The notes below the pieces were generated by a model, which saw nothing but the letters and a program-made list of their open reading frames with translations, was not told the origin of the DNA and ran no database searches. The position numbers were made by a program, and so were the translations under genes. From Anaerolineaceae bacterium (GTDB lineage Bacteria; Chloroflexota; Anaerolineae; Anaerolineales; Anaerolineaceae), in the NCBI GenBank assembly GCA_002702705.1, contig PABH01000028.1, forward strand, positions 186,001 to 250,000: a stretch of 64,000 bases of DNA. Reading direction: 5' to 3'. This document shows, one piece after another, positions 9,442 to 18,630 of the stretch (the first letter of the stretch is position 1; every line of letters starts with the position of its first letter).

Positions 9442-10638
9442 CTAGTTTTGTTTTGTTTTCAGCGTAAAAGCCGCCGCTAAAAAGAATAAGACCCCATATC
9501 CGAACAGGACAATCACGGGCAGCCAGATGGTTTCTAAACCCGTGTTGGCGTTTAGAATGGATTTGAAACCGTCCATACCCCAGGCGACTGGTGATAAGTG
9601 GCCGATGGTTTGAAAAGTTTTGCCTGTGAATTCCAACGGCATCCAGGCACCGCCTAATCCGGAAAAGATGAACATAGGAATTAAGGCGAAGATAATGGCC
9701 TGATCATCTGATTTGGCAAGCATACCTATCAACAGTCCAATCGCAGCGATGCACATGGCACAAGCAAGTGTCAGGAGGAAGGTTGGCAAAGCCTGGTTTA
9801 GATAATCCAACCCCATGATAAATTGTCCGAACAAGATTAAAATCACGAATTGAACAAATACCAGTGCCAGAATGGCAAAATAATGGCCGAAAAGAATGTG
9901 ATATTGACTGGTAGCTGTAGTTAATAACCGTTGAAAAACTCTGCTTTTGCGTTCATTTACGATCATTTGCCCGGCGGTTAACAACCCTGCCAAAGAGAAT
10001 TGAAGCATCATACCGGGTGCTGTTTGTGCGGCGGACATCCCATTGGAGTTGTTCTGTTGGTTTGGTACGATTTGACTTGAGATAACGATGGGGGGATTAC
10101 GCCAGGCTTTGTTTATCTTATTTAAGTTTTCCTCAAAGGATAAACCTGGAATTAACCTAACCAATGTGTGTGAGATTTTTGTAGACTGCACCATTCGGTT
10201 ACTTAACTTTTTTACTTCTGTTTCAATTAGGTAAGCATGATTGTTGTTTTGTTTAATCAGAAGCTCTAAAACGATCGGCTGATCACTTTTTAGGGATGCG
10301 GTGTATCCAGTTGGTACTGTTACCACAGCAGCAACGCTATCGTTTTTCACAAGTGATTCCAATTCAGTTTGGTTTTGGTTCTGCTCAGTTTTTATTTGAA
10401 TTAAGTTCGACCCAGAAAAAATATCTGCAAGCTGATTTCCTAAATTTCCATCATCTTGATTGTTAAAAACAACAATCGGGCGGGTATCAGCATTAGCTTC
10501 CGGTTTATTAAAACTTCCAAAGGCAAGACCAAATAAGAGCGTAAAGGCAATGGGCATCAAGAGCAGAAATAGAAATGTCTGGCGATCTCGTAACAGTTGG
10601 CGTAAATCATTGAGGGTGATATCAAAAATGCGGTTCAT
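9442..10638 (-). CDS. ABC-2 type transporter permease (second permease of the exporter)
   Basis: This 398-residue membrane protein has one N-terminal transmembrane segment (FLFLLLMPIAFTLLFGLAF), a roughly 150-residue extracytoplasmic part, and about five C-terminal segments. This is the layout of ABC-2 exporters of the Drr/Lnr/YhaP kind. It starts 13 bases after the stop of a related permease, and both follow an ATPase gene, so two unlike permeases probably pair as a heterodimer. Export of a drug, lipid or antimicrobial compound is the usual role in this family; the cargo here is unknown. Confidence 0.88.
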   Translation of the reverse strand: MNRIFDITLNDLRQLLRDRQTFLFLLLMPIAFTLLFGLAFGSFNKPEANADTRPIVVFNNQDDGNLGNQLADIFSGSNLIQIKTEQNQNQTELESLVKNDSVAAVVTVPTGYTASLKSDQPIVLELLIKQNNNHAYLIETEVKKLSNRMVQSTKISHTLVRLIPGLSFEENLNKINKAWRNPPIVISSQIVPNQQNNSNGMSAAQTAPGMMLQFSLAGLLTAGQMIVNERKSRVFQRLLTTATSQYHILFGHYFAILALVFVQFVILILFGQFIMGLDYLNQALPTFLLTLACAMCIAAIGLLIGMLAKSDDQAIIFALIPMFIFSGLGGAWMPLEFTGKTFQTIGHLSPVAWGMDGFKSILNANTGLETIWLPVIVLFGYGVLFFLAAAFTLKTKQN

Positions 10639-10651
10639 GAGGTTTTCCTAT

Positions 10652-11923
10652 TTAGATAAATCGTTTTGAAAAACGAGGTATACCAATCACAAAAAATACG
10701 ATACTCCAAAGGAGCGAAATAACAAGTGGCAGAACCAAAGCTGTTGTGGTCTCTGCAGACATGGAAAGGTTCAGCGTGTGAATTGACCAGCCTTGGGGAA
10801 CCAATAAGGATACTTTACTTAAGGTCGCCGAAGAATTGCCGCCCGTAAAAATTTCCATCATTCCGATCATGCCGGTTACGGTTAACAAGCCGCCAAAAAT
10901 GGCGCCACTTTGTTTTGTGTTTTTGACCAATGTATTTACGAAAATTCCAAAGGCGGCCGCAGGCACCACAATTGCGATTATGGCTATCAGGACGTGAAGT
11001 GGCGTGCCCCAATTGATATTGAATAGATAATGAGAGACAACGATCAAAACACTTACCTGAATGAGGACGGTGAATAAAACTGATAAAAACTTTCCAGTTA
11101 AGATCGTGCGGTGCGATGTGGGTGTCGTAAATAATCGGGACAATGTTCCGGATTCCGCTTCTCGAAGTATGGATTGGGCGGTGGTAGTGCCGGTGAAAAA
11201 GGCGAAAAAGATCATCATGCCGCCCATAATCGGTGCGAGCATGGATAAAATCAGGCTGGATTGTTGAGGTTCATCGAGAGTTCTTACGTCTACCAGGAAA
11301 TCTCGTTTCGTTGTTGGGAATGAACTGACTTCTTGCACAATATTTTGCACGGTGCTGTTTTGGTCTGCAACTTCTGATGTATCAGCCAATGCAGTATCCA
11401 CCGCAATCCGCCGGATTGATAATTCATCTACAATTGAGGAAAGAGCAGATTGGAGACCGTAGACTTTCCCTGCATTTTCCGCGGTGTAATAGATTTCAAT
11501 TACATTATTCTCACCAGGCATTGTAAAAGTGGTGGATAGATCTGAGGGGAAATAAATTGCCACATCTGCTGTACCATTATTTACCTCGGTTTGAGCGGAA
11601 GCATAATCGCTTTTATTATCCACGTTGTAATATTGGGCAGTTTCTTCTGTGAAAAGAGTCTTTTCAATTAAATTCCCTAATGAGGTTATGGGCAAACCGG
11701 ATTGTTGATCCATTCTGTTTTGAAAATTTGGGTCACCCATATCCATGTTGACGAGGATTACTCTGATTTGTGGTACTGTTATTTCAGGCTCAGTAGGATT
11801 GCCACCAAACATGAGGGTGAACATACCGGTTACCAATAGGGGAATACCAAACATAAAAATTAATAAAAATAGACTGCGGAAGGAACTGGTCAGGTCTTTT
11901 ATCACGATATCAAAAATTTTCAT
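10652..11923 (-). CDS. ABC-2 type transporter permease (first permease of the exporter)
   Basis: This 423-residue protein has the same architecture as its downstream neighbour: an N-terminal transmembrane helix (LFLLIFMFGIPLLVTGMFTLMF), a large extracytoplasmic domain of about 200 residues, then five or six C-terminal helices after the ABC-2 cytoplasmic motif ILREAESGTLSRLFTTPTS. It starts 11 bases after the ATPase stop. The two permeases are similar in plan but divergent in sequence, which suggests a heteromeric channel. Confidence 0.88.
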   Translation of the reverse strand: MKIFDIVIKDLTSSFRSLFLLIFMFGIPLLVTGMFTLMFGGNPTEPEITVPQIRVILVNMDMGDPNFQNRMDQQSGLPITSLGNLIEKTLFTEETAQYYNVDNKSDYASAQTEVNNGTADVAIYFPSDLSTTFTMPGENNVIEIYYTAENAGKVYGLQSALSSIVDELSIRRIAVDTALADTSEVADQNSTVQNIVQEVSSFPTTKRDFLVDVRTLDEPQQSSLILSMLAPIMGGMMIFFAFFTGTTTAQSILREAESGTLSRLFTTPTSHRTILTGKFLSVLFTVLIQVSVLIVVSHYLFNINWGTPLHVLIAIIAIVVPAAAFGIFVNTLVKNTKQSGAIFGGLLTVTGMIGMMEIFTGGNSSATLSKVSLLVPQGWSIHTLNLSMSAETTTALVLPLVISLLWSIVFFVIGIPRFSKRFI

Positions 11924-11934
11924 CAGATTACCTC

Positions 11935-12870
11935 TTAATCCCGTAATGCTTTTCCGGTCAGATGTAAAAAGACCGCTTCCAGGTTGGGTTCCTGGATATT
12001 AATGGCGGTGATGCGTGTATTATTTACTGCGGCAATTTCAAACAGCCGGGGTAAAACCTGGTTGCTATCTTCCGCCAACAAATCAAGGCTGCCATTCACA
12101 CCGCTGATTTTTTGTACGCCGGGGACAGATTGCCAAAGGTCCATTATCTGGGAGTGGTCCTTGTCAATCTCAATGGTGAGACGGTCTGATTGGCCAACAA
12201 TTTTGATCAATTCAGCCTGTGTACCCATTGCAATGATTCTTCCCTTGTCCATGATGGCAATTTGATCAGATAATTCTTGTGCTTCTTCCATATAATGGGT
12301 TGTGTAAAGAACGGTCATTCCTTGTTGGTTTAGCAGTTTGATACTGTCAAGAATATGCCGCCTGGATTGGGGATCAATACCAACAGTTGGTTCATCCATA
12401 AAAAGGATTTTTGGGTTATGCAGCAGTGCAACACCGATATTTACCCGACGTTTCATCCCGCCGGAATATTTGCCTACCCGTTCATTTTTTCTGTCATCAA
12501 GGCCAATCATTTCCAACACGACTTGAATACGCTTTTTCAGTAAATTTCCGCGCAGCCCATACATTTTGCCCCAAAAATTAAGATTCTCTGCTGCAGTCAG
12601 ATCTTCATACAACGCTATGTCTTGTGGAACAACACCCAAGCAGGCTTTTGCTTTGCTTGTTTCCTGTTTCAAGTCGTATCCCATGAGGGTAACGCTGCCG
12701 CTATCAGGCTTTAACAGCGTCGAAAGGATGGAGATGGTTGTTGTTTTTCCAGCGCCATTTGGCCCGAGCAGTGAAAAAATTTGTCCTTGGGTAATATCAA
12801 AAGAAATTCCTTGTACTGCTTGGGTATTGTCAAATGTCTTTTTAAGATTTTTTACTTCAATTGCTTTCAT
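11935..12870 (-). CDS. ABC exporter ATP-binding protein (DrrA/LnrL type)
   Basis: This 311-residue ATPase has Walker A GPNGAGKT (36-43), signature YSGGMKRRVNIG, Walker B ILFMDEPTVGID and an H-loop YTTHYME, followed by the C-terminal extension usual in ABC-2 drug/lipid exporters of the DrrA class. Its AAGGAA ribosome site lies within the last codons of the 59-codon gene upstream, so the two are probably translated together. With the two downstream permeases it makes a complete exporter. Confidence 0.93.
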   Translation of the reverse strand: MKAIEVKNLKKTFDNTQAVQGISFDITQGQIFSLLGPNGAGKTTTISILSTLLKPDSGSVTLMGYDLKQETSKAKACLGVVPQDIALYEDLTAAENLNFWGKMYGLRGNLLKKRIQVVLEMIGLDDRKNERVGKYSGGMKRRVNIGVALLHNPKILFMDEPTVGIDPQSRRHILDSIKLLNQQGMTVLYTTHYMEEAQELSDQIAIMDKGRIIAMGTQAELIKIVGQSDRLTIEIDKDHSQIMDLWQSVPGVQKISGVNGSLDLLAEDSNQVLPRLFEIAAVNNTRITAINIQEPNLEAVFLHLTGKALRD

Positions 12871-12875
12871 TTTTT

Positions 12876-13055
12876 TTATTCCTTATCTAAACTAACGATT
12901 GCTAAACAAAATAAACCAATGCCTAATAATGTAATTTGTGATTTGTTGTCCATAACATTCAGAATATTGGTAATGACAACAGCCACGCTCATTGCTAATG
13001 CGACTGCTTTAAAAACGATATTCATAAACATTTTTGTTGAGGTGATTTTTTGCAT
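12876..13055 (-). CDS. Small membrane protein, first gene of the exporter operon
   Basis: This 59-residue protein has two predicted transmembrane segments, roughly residues 10-30 and 40-55, and ends in LDKE. I choose ATG at 13055 because GGAG sits about 7 bases upstream, and a plausible promoter (-10 TATACT, - strand 13084-13089) places the transcript start about 20 bases before it; longer readings would begin upstream of that promoter. It is 5 bases from the ATPase gene. I do not recognise a family. A small regulatory or accessory subunit of the exporter is possible. Confidence 0.6.
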   Translation of the reverse strand: MQKITSTKMFMNIVFKAVALAMSVAVVITNILNVMDNKSQITLLGIGLFCLAIVSLDKE

Positions 13056-13083
13056 TTTTTTCTCCATTGATGATCTTGTTCGT

Positions 13084-13111
13084 AGTATAGAACTTGTCTC
13101 GAAATTTGCCA
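13084..13111 (-). promoter_or_regulatory. Probable sigma-70 promoter of the exporter operon
   Basis: Read on the - strand, TGGCAA (13106-13111) and TATACT (13084-13089) are separated by 16 bases. The expected start of transcription lies about 22 bases before the chosen ATG of the small membrane protein. This is a consensus match by eye. Confidence 0.5.
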
Positions 13112-13143
13112 TCGACCAAGCAGGTAGGGCGGAAGGGTATTTT

Positions 13144-13153
13144 GTACATGTAC
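13144..13153. promoter_or_regulatory. Palindrome in the divergent promoter region (candidate response-regulator site)
   Basis: GTACATGTAC is a perfect 10-bp palindrome lying between the divergent exporter operon and sensor-kinase gene, about 35 bases upstream of the proposed exporter -35 box. LuxR/NarL-type regulators bind short inverted repeats in such positions. Its function is inferred from position. Confidence 0.35.
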
Positions 13154-13196
13154 TTTCGGACAATATGAAATAATAAATTTAAGCTAAAATGAAACA

Positions 13197-14417
13197 ATGA
13201 AAATGAAATCAAAAACCCCTTCTGACAAGATCGAAAAAGACACCATTTGGTTTATGTGGATCCTTACCTTTGTTGTTGTTGGTATTTATATAACGACTTT
13301 GTTTTCCAACCCTAATGTTCTAAAACCAGTGAGGTTAGTTCCTTTTACGATATTAATGGCTGTTCATTTGTTTTTGCATTGGTGGTTAGGAAAAATCACC
13401 AAAAACCCGGTTTGGATTCCGCGATATGTGATTGCTCAGGGTGTGATTGCTTTCACGGTGATTTTAATTTCAGAATCAATTGTGTTACCGATCGCTTTGT
13501 TTATGGGTTTGATAGGAGAAGTGATTGGCTTGTTAGGCATTACCCGCTGGGGTATTTTGGCGGTTATTTATTATGTTGTTTTAGGAGTTATTAACGTTTC
13601 TGTTATTGAAGATATCAGATCAATGTGGGGATGGTTGATTGGTCTGGTGCCAATGTTGTTTTTTGTTGTGATTTACGTAATGCTTTATCAAAGACAAATG
13701 GATGCTCGAGAAAAAGCGCAGGACTTGGCAAACCAACTTGAAGAAGCGAACCAACAACTAAGTGAATATGCTGTCCGGGTGGAAGATTTAACACTTTTGG
13801 CAGAGCGCCAGAGGATGGCACGCGAACTACATGATACTTTGTCGCAGGGATTGGTGGGTTTGATATTACAACTCGAAGCTGTCGATGCGCATCTTTCTAA
13901 GCACCAGGTAGAAAAAGCCAGGGAGATTATAGGGTTGTCCATGGAACGAGCCCGCTTGACCTTATCCGAAGCGCGGTATACGATCGGCGATTTGCGGGGT
14001 GAAAAAAGGGTTGATTTATCCTTAGCAGAAGCACTTCAAGAAGAATTAGATCGATTTAAGAAAACGAGCGGAGTTGATTTTCATTTTGAACATTCTGTTT
14101 CGGATGGATTACCCCAAAAAATGACCGAGACTCTAGTGCGTATTACAACGGAAGCTTTATCCAATATATTAAGATATGCAAACGCAAAACTGGTAACTAT
14201 AAATCTTTCAGCAATTGATGGCAAAATAACCCTATTAATTCGGGATGACGGAATTGGTTTTAATCCTCAACAGGTAAAAGAAGGTCACTATGGCATTATT
14301 GGCATGCGGGAACGGGCTAAATTAGCGGGAGGAACCTTTAAAATAACAAGCCAGGCAGGGCAAGGAACAACAATTGAAGTTGTTCTTCTGATAGAGAAGG
14401 AACATGAAACAAATTAA
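13197..14417 (+). CDS. NarL-type sensor histidine kinase (HisKA_3)
   Basis: This 406-residue membrane kinase has an N-terminal block of about six hydrophobic segments (residues 18-165) with little extracytoplasmic sequence, a coiled coil around 170-205, and the HisKA_3 dimerisation motif ARELHDTLSQG with phospho-acceptor His212. A HATPase_c domain follows (LSNILRYANA, RDDGIGF, GIIGMRERA). The scarce external sequence suggests membrane-embedded or intramembrane sensing, as in LiaS/DesK/LnrJ-like kinases. It overlaps the response-regulator gene by 14 bases and is divergent from the ABC-2 exporter it probably controls. A TAAAAT box 6 bases before the ATG, and the lack of a clear Shine-Dalgarno site, hint at a nearly leaderless mRNA. 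Confidence 0.92.
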   Translation: MKMKSKTPSDKIEKDTIWFMWILTFVVVGIYITTLFSNPNVLKPVRLVPFTILMAVHLFLHWWLGKITKNPVWIPRYVIAQGVIAFTVILISESIVLPIALFMGLIGEVIGLLGITRWGILAVIYYVVLGVINVSVIEDIRSMWGWLIGLVPMLFFVVIYVMLYQRQMDAREKAQDLANQLEEANQQLSEYAVRVEDLTLLAERQRMARELHDTLSQGLVGLILQLEAVDAHLSKHQVEKAREIIGLSMERARLTLSEARYTIGDLRGEKRVDLSLAEALQEELDRFKKTSGVDFHFEHSVSDGLPQKMTETLVRITTEALSNILRYANAKLVTINLSAIDGKITLLIRDDGIGFNPQQVKEGHYGIIGMRERAKLAGGTFKITSQAGQGTTIEVVLLIEKEHETN

Positions 14418-15060
14418 AATTCTTTTGGCAGATGATCATTTTATTGTCCGGCAGGGATTGCGATTAATTTTAGATACCGAACCGGGTTTTGTCGTTGTGG
14501 GAGAAGCAGAAAATGGGGAAGAAGCCATTCAATTGCTGGAAACATCCTTTCCGGATGTAATTCTGATGGATTTACGGATGCCTGTTTTGGACGGTATCTC
14601 TGCTATTCATAAAATTATGCGTAAACCAAATCCTCCCGCAATCGTAATTCTCACGACATTTAATGAAGATGAACTCATGATGCAGGGCTTACGAGCTGGT
14701 GCAAAAGGATTTTTATTAAAAGATACAGACCGGAAAACCTTATTTGATACCATTCATGCTGCAGCCCGCGGGGATACATTATTACAACCGGATGTGATGG
14801 CTCGTTTGATAAACAGGGTAGATTCCGGTCCCAATGGTATCACCCAACGGGAAGGTCCGCCTTTGAGTGAACGGGAATTGGAAGTGTTACAAGCAGTGGC
14901 CAAAGGGGAGCGCAGCAAGGAAATAGCATTTCACCTGGGTATTACAGAACGGACCGTAAAAGCACATTTATCCAATATCTATGCAAAATTTGGTGTGGAT
15001 TCACGTGCTGCCGCCATTGCAATTGCATCTCAGCGTGGGTTATTAAAAGATATCTCATAA
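14404..15060 (+). CDS. LuxR/NarL-family response regulator
   Basis: This 218-residue regulator has an N-terminal receiver domain with acidic pocket Asp10-Asp11, phospho-acceptor Asp56 in ILMDLRMP, Thr in VILTTFN and Lys in FLLKDT. The C-terminal LuxR helix-turn-helix (about residues 157-212) includes LSERELEVL and ITERTVKAHLSNIYAKFGV. GAAGGAAC precedes the ATG within the end of the kinase gene, so the pair is co-translated. The likely target is the divergent exporter operon. Confidence 0.95.
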   Translation: MKQIKILLADDHFIVRQGLRLILDTEPGFVVVGEAENGEEAIQLLETSFPDVILMDLRMPVLDGISAIHKIMRKPNPPAIVILTTFNEDELMMQGLRAGAKGFLLKDTDRKTLFDTIHAAARGDTLLQPDVMARLINRVDSGPNGITQREGPPLSERELEVLQAVAKGERSKEIAFHLGITERTVKAHLSNIYAKFGVDSRAAAIAIASQRGLLKDIS

Positions 15061-15265
15061 GTAGAACGATTTTCAATTCAATTAAGATAAGAACAAAACC
15101 TAATTTTTATACAGGATTAAATTATTCAGTTGAGAAAACGTATTGATCATCTGTTAGCAAAGTGTCATGTTTGATCACTGATTTATGACAATACGTCATA
15201 CAAGATTAGACCCAAACGGTTTTTTCGTTTATCATTATTTTAATGGCAAACCAAAGGATTAAGAG

Positions 15266-15505
15266 ATGAGCAATCGAAAATCAATTCGGCCCAGTGAAAA
15301 GGTTGAGCGTCATTACGTATGGATCGTGATCTTGTTTTTGGTCATTGTTGGCAGTGGGGTGATTTACCTTGTTTTTGGGGCTTCGGCATTAATCCTGGCA
15401 GTACCTATTTTAATCGGTGGAGCATTATTATTGTTACTTCCGTTTTTGTTAATGCAAATCATCGGTTGGCTTTTAGAAAAATATCACCAAAAAAATAAAA
15501 ATTAA
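15266..15505 (+). CDS. Small membrane protein of unknown function
   Basis: This 79-residue protein has a charged N-terminus (residues 1-15), then two long hydrophobic segments (about 18-36 and 41-68), and a Lys/Asn-rich tail. GATTAAGAGATG supplies a weak ribosome site. A 205-base gap separates it from the response regulator and it converges with degV. I recognise no family. It could be an unrelated small envelope protein. Confidence 0.55.
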   Translation: MSNRKSIRPSEKVERHYVWIVILFLVIVGSGVIYLVFGASALILAVPILIGGALLLLLPFLLMQIIGWLLEKYHQKNKN

Positions 15506-15510
15506 TCGCT

Positions 15511-16365
15511 TTATTTTTCCATAATAACCACAATGCCTAATAAACCGGCACCTGCGTGAACAGAAAGCCCAGGGGTAAATTCTGCTGTAAATGCGTCTGT
15601 TGGACAATTGATTTGTTCACAAAGTTCATCCAAGAGTTTTTTTGCTTCGAGAGGGGCATTCACATGGATTACGGCTAGCCGTTCCATCTTTTTTCCATCC
15701 AGTCTTTTAACGGACAAATCAATGATATGTTTTAAGGCTTTTTTCTGGGTGCGTACTTTTTCCAGCATATCCAGTTTACCGTTTTGGACAGTCAGAATGG
15801 GTTTGATATTTAATGTATCCGCCATTCCGGCAGCTAATTTTCCAACACGACCGCCCATTGCCAGATATTTTAAGGTAGGTAAGGCGCCGTAAATAAAGGA
15901 TCGTTCTCCAACACCTTGGATTGTATTGATGATTTTCTCTTTAGAAAGCCCTGCTGAGGCCGCTTCGGCAGCTGCTAAAACCATAAAACCTTGTGCCATG
16001 GTTAATGTTTTGGAATCGATTATTTCAATGTCTTTATCCGCAAAGTATTCTTTTGCATTTAAGGCGGATTGATAGGTAGCACTGATTTCACTGGATACAC
16101 AAATGCAGATAATGCTTTCTGCGCCTTCGTCAAAAGCGGCTTGAAACGCGTTGATAAATTCTTGTGGAGAAGGAGCAGAAGTGGTTGGTATTTTTTGTTC
16201 CCGGTCAATGATCTCAAAAAGCTGCTGATCATTAATATCAATTCCACTGCACATGGTTTTTTCATTAAAATGAATGGCGATCGGCACTTGTTGGATGCCA
16301 AATTTTTTACTGAGTTCTAAGGGAAGGCTTGAATCGCTATCCGTAATAATCACGGTTTTGGTCAT
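15511..16365 (-). CDS. DegV family fatty-acid-binding protein
   Basis: This 284-residue protein belongs to the DegV/FakB family, whose studied members bind a fatty acid and present it to a fatty-acid kinase. The N-terminal VIITDSDSSLP and the PTTSAPSPQEF motif are family signatures, as are IEIIDSKTLTMAQG and KYLAMGGRVGK. ATG 16365 is chosen because AAAGG lies 7 bases upstream; a longer reading to 16425 lacks a site. No FakA-like kinase gene is in the window. Confidence 0.93.
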   Translation of the reverse strand: MTKTVIITDSDSSLPLELSKKFGIQQVPIAIHFNEKTMCSGIDINDQQLFEIIDREQKIPTTSAPSPQEFINAFQAAFDEGAESIICICVSSEISATYQSALNAKEYFADKDIEIIDSKTLTMAQGFMVLAAAEAASAGLSKEKIINTIQGVGERSFIYGALPTLKYLAMGGRVGKLAAGMADTLNIKPILTVQNGKLDMLEKVRTQKKALKHIIDLSVKRLDGKKMERLAVIHVNAPLEAKKLLDELCEQINCPTDAFTAEFTPGLSVHAGAGLLGIVVIMEK

Positions 16366-16768
16366 AGTTTGCCTTTCTGGAATAAGATTTTTGCTGCAAT
16401 CGGAACATAGAGAATGATAAACCATAATTCAAAAAATTGTTAGAATTTCCTTAAAAAACGAAAATATTCATATTTAAGCTTTAAATGAACAAAAATTATT
16501 GAATGGTTTGACTCTTTAGTCATAACACCTTACCTTGTAAAAGGATATCAATAAACCGTGACTACCTTATTGAAAAAAATGAGTTATTAATTTTATGGGG
16601 TTGAGAAAATAAAAATTGTTTGAAAAAGTTTGACCATTATCCAGAAGCATATTTATTAAACAGTTTATAAAAAAAGGATAGGTATAATTATTAAAAATCT
16701 CATATCATTTTAGAGAAAACAATTCAATAAGCTGACTATTCGATAGATAATGTAAATAGGAGTAAAAA
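16366..16768. other. Intergenic region between divergent degV and pepF
   Basis: This roughly 400-base AT-rich gap holds no credible gene. A TATAAT box at 16683-16688 on the + strand could be the -10 element of the oligoendopeptidase gene, about 80 bases before its ATG, but no convincing -35 was found. Several long A/T runs and no strong hairpins are seen. Confidence 0.4.
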
Positions 16769-18592
16769 ATGCAGCAGTCAAACCTAAAGAATCGTTCTGA
16801 GGTTAATATTGAGGAAACCTGGAATCTTGAAAATATATTCTCTACCCCAAACGATTGGGAAAATGCGATAAAGGTGGTTGAGGAAACAATTCCGGTCTTA
16901 AAAAAATATGAAAATACAGTTGAACAAAGTGCTGAAAACCTGGCTTCTTTTTTTGAGCTTTGGCAAAAGACACAACGTTTGGCAGATCGCATCTTAATGT
17001 ACGGTATGTTACCTTCTTCCGTAGATACATCGGATCAGGAAGCCTTAGCGAAGGCAGGGCAGGCACGAGGTTTGTACGCTAAACTCCAGGCCGCAACTGC
17101 TTTTCTTGAACCGAAGTTATTGGATATTGGAGAAACACAATTAATGGATTGGTGCGAGACTAATCCGGAGTTGGCGATTTACAAACAATATTTCCAACAG
17201 TTATTAGAAACACGGATCCATATTCGTTCAGCTGAAGTGGAAGAAGTATTAGCACTGGTAGGTGAACCGATTGGAGCGTCTTCCCTGATTTACAATGCCT
17301 TAACGAATGCAGATCTGAAATTTAAAGCAGCAAAAAATGCCCAAAATGAATCTATTGAAGTCGGGCAAAGTAATATTGGTGCGTTGTTAACTAACCAGGA
17401 TCGAACGATTCGGCAATCTGCCTGGGAAAACTATGCAGATGGATATCTCGGAATGAAAAATACACTGGCGGCCACTCAAACCGGAGGAATCCAAAAAGAT
17501 GTGTTTCGGATGCGGGTTCGTGGTTATGAATCTTCCCTGCAGGCATCTTTAGAGCCAAACAAAGTGCCGGAAGAAGTTTTTCATAATCTGGTTAAGGTGT
17601 TTCGGAAGAATCTGCCGACCTGGCATAAATATTGGCGGTTACGGCGGGAATATCTTGGATATGAAAAACTTCAAGTTTACGATATTAAAGCGCCTTTATC
17701 ACAAAACTCACCCCATATTCCTTATGAACAGGCTATCGATTGGATCTGCGGAGGAATGGCACCTCTGGGGGAAGAGTATGTCTCTATTTTAAGAAACGGA
17801 GCGACCAAAGATCGTTGGATCGATCGTGCGGTGAATAAGGGAAAACGGCAGGGTGCGTTCTCCGCTGGTGTTTATGATTCGAATCCCTTTATTATGATGA
17901 GTTATACGGAAGATGTTTTCAGCCTGAGCACGTTGGCTCATGAATTAGGTCACTCCATGCATTCTTATTATACAAAGGTAAACCAGCCTTATATCTACAG
18001 TAACTATTCTTTGTTTGTTGCTGAAGTAGCATCCAATTTTAATCAGGCGATGGTGCGAAAGCATTTATTTGACAGCCAAAAGGACCCTGCTTTTCAATTA
18101 GCGTTAATCGAAGAAACAATGTCTAATTTCCATCGTTATTTCTTTATCATGCCCACATTGGCTCGCTGGGAATTGGCGGTTCACGAACGAGTGGAAAAGG
18201 GTCAACCGCTCAATGCAGATATTATGACAAAAATTTGCGCGGATTTTTTCCGTGAGGGGTATGGTGACGAAGTGGAATTTGATCAAGACCGGATTGGAAT
18301 CACCTGGGCTCAATTTGGACATATGTATATGAACTTTTATGTTTATCAATACGCAACCGGCATATCCGGTGCACATGCTTTGGTAGACCGAGTCTTATCT
18401 GGTGGCGCTGATGCGGTTTCGGATTATTTAGGTTTTTTGAGTGCTGGTAGTTTTAAATATCCTCTGGATGCGTTGAGGGATGCCGGTGTGGATTTACTTC
18501 ATCCTGAGCCTGTTCAAAAAGCATTTGACTTTATGGCTGATGTGGTGGACCGTTTTGAAGGTGAAGTGAAAAAGAAAAAAACAACGAATTAA
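16769..18592 (+). CDS. pepF: Oligoendopeptidase F (M3 family metallopeptidase)
   Basis: This cytoplasmic zinc peptidase cleaves short peptides. The 607-residue protein has an N-terminal helical region typical of M3B enzymes and the catalytic HELGH motif at about residue 391 (LAHELGHSMHSYY), with the second zinc-ligand glutamate in the following FVAEVASNFN segment. The length is normal for PepF. The start is supported by TAGGAGT 6-7 bases upstream. It stands alone, with a palindromic repeat downstream. Confidence 0.95.
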   Translation: MQQSNLKNRSEVNIEETWNLENIFSTPNDWENAIKVVEETIPVLKKYENTVEQSAENLASFFELWQKTQRLADRILMYGMLPSSVDTSDQEALAKAGQARGLYAKLQAATAFLEPKLLDIGETQLMDWCETNPELAIYKQYFQQLLETRIHIRSAEVEEVLALVGEPIGASSLIYNALTNADLKFKAAKNAQNESIEVGQSNIGALLTNQDRTIRQSAWENYADGYLGMKNTLAATQTGGIQKDVFRMRVRGYESSLQASLEPNKVPEEVFHNLVKVFRKNLPTWHKYWRLRREYLGYEKLQVYDIKAPLSQNSPHIPYEQAIDWICGGMAPLGEEYVSILRNGATKDRWIDRAVNKGKRQGAFSAGVYDSNPFIMMSYTEDVFSLSTLAHELGHSMHSYYTKVNQPYIYSNYSLFVAEVASNFNQAMVRKHLFDSQKDPAFQLALIEETMSNFHRYFFIMPTLARWELAVHERVEKGQPLNADIMTKICADFFREGYGDEVEFDQDRIGITWAQFGHMYMNFYVYQYATGISGAHALVDRVLSGGADAVSDYLGFLSAGSFKYPLDALRDAGVDLLHPEPVQKAFDFMADVVDRFEGEVKKKKTTN

Positions 18593-18630
18593 CACGGGTT
18601 AGCTTGAAGAATAACATAATCACTGTGAAG

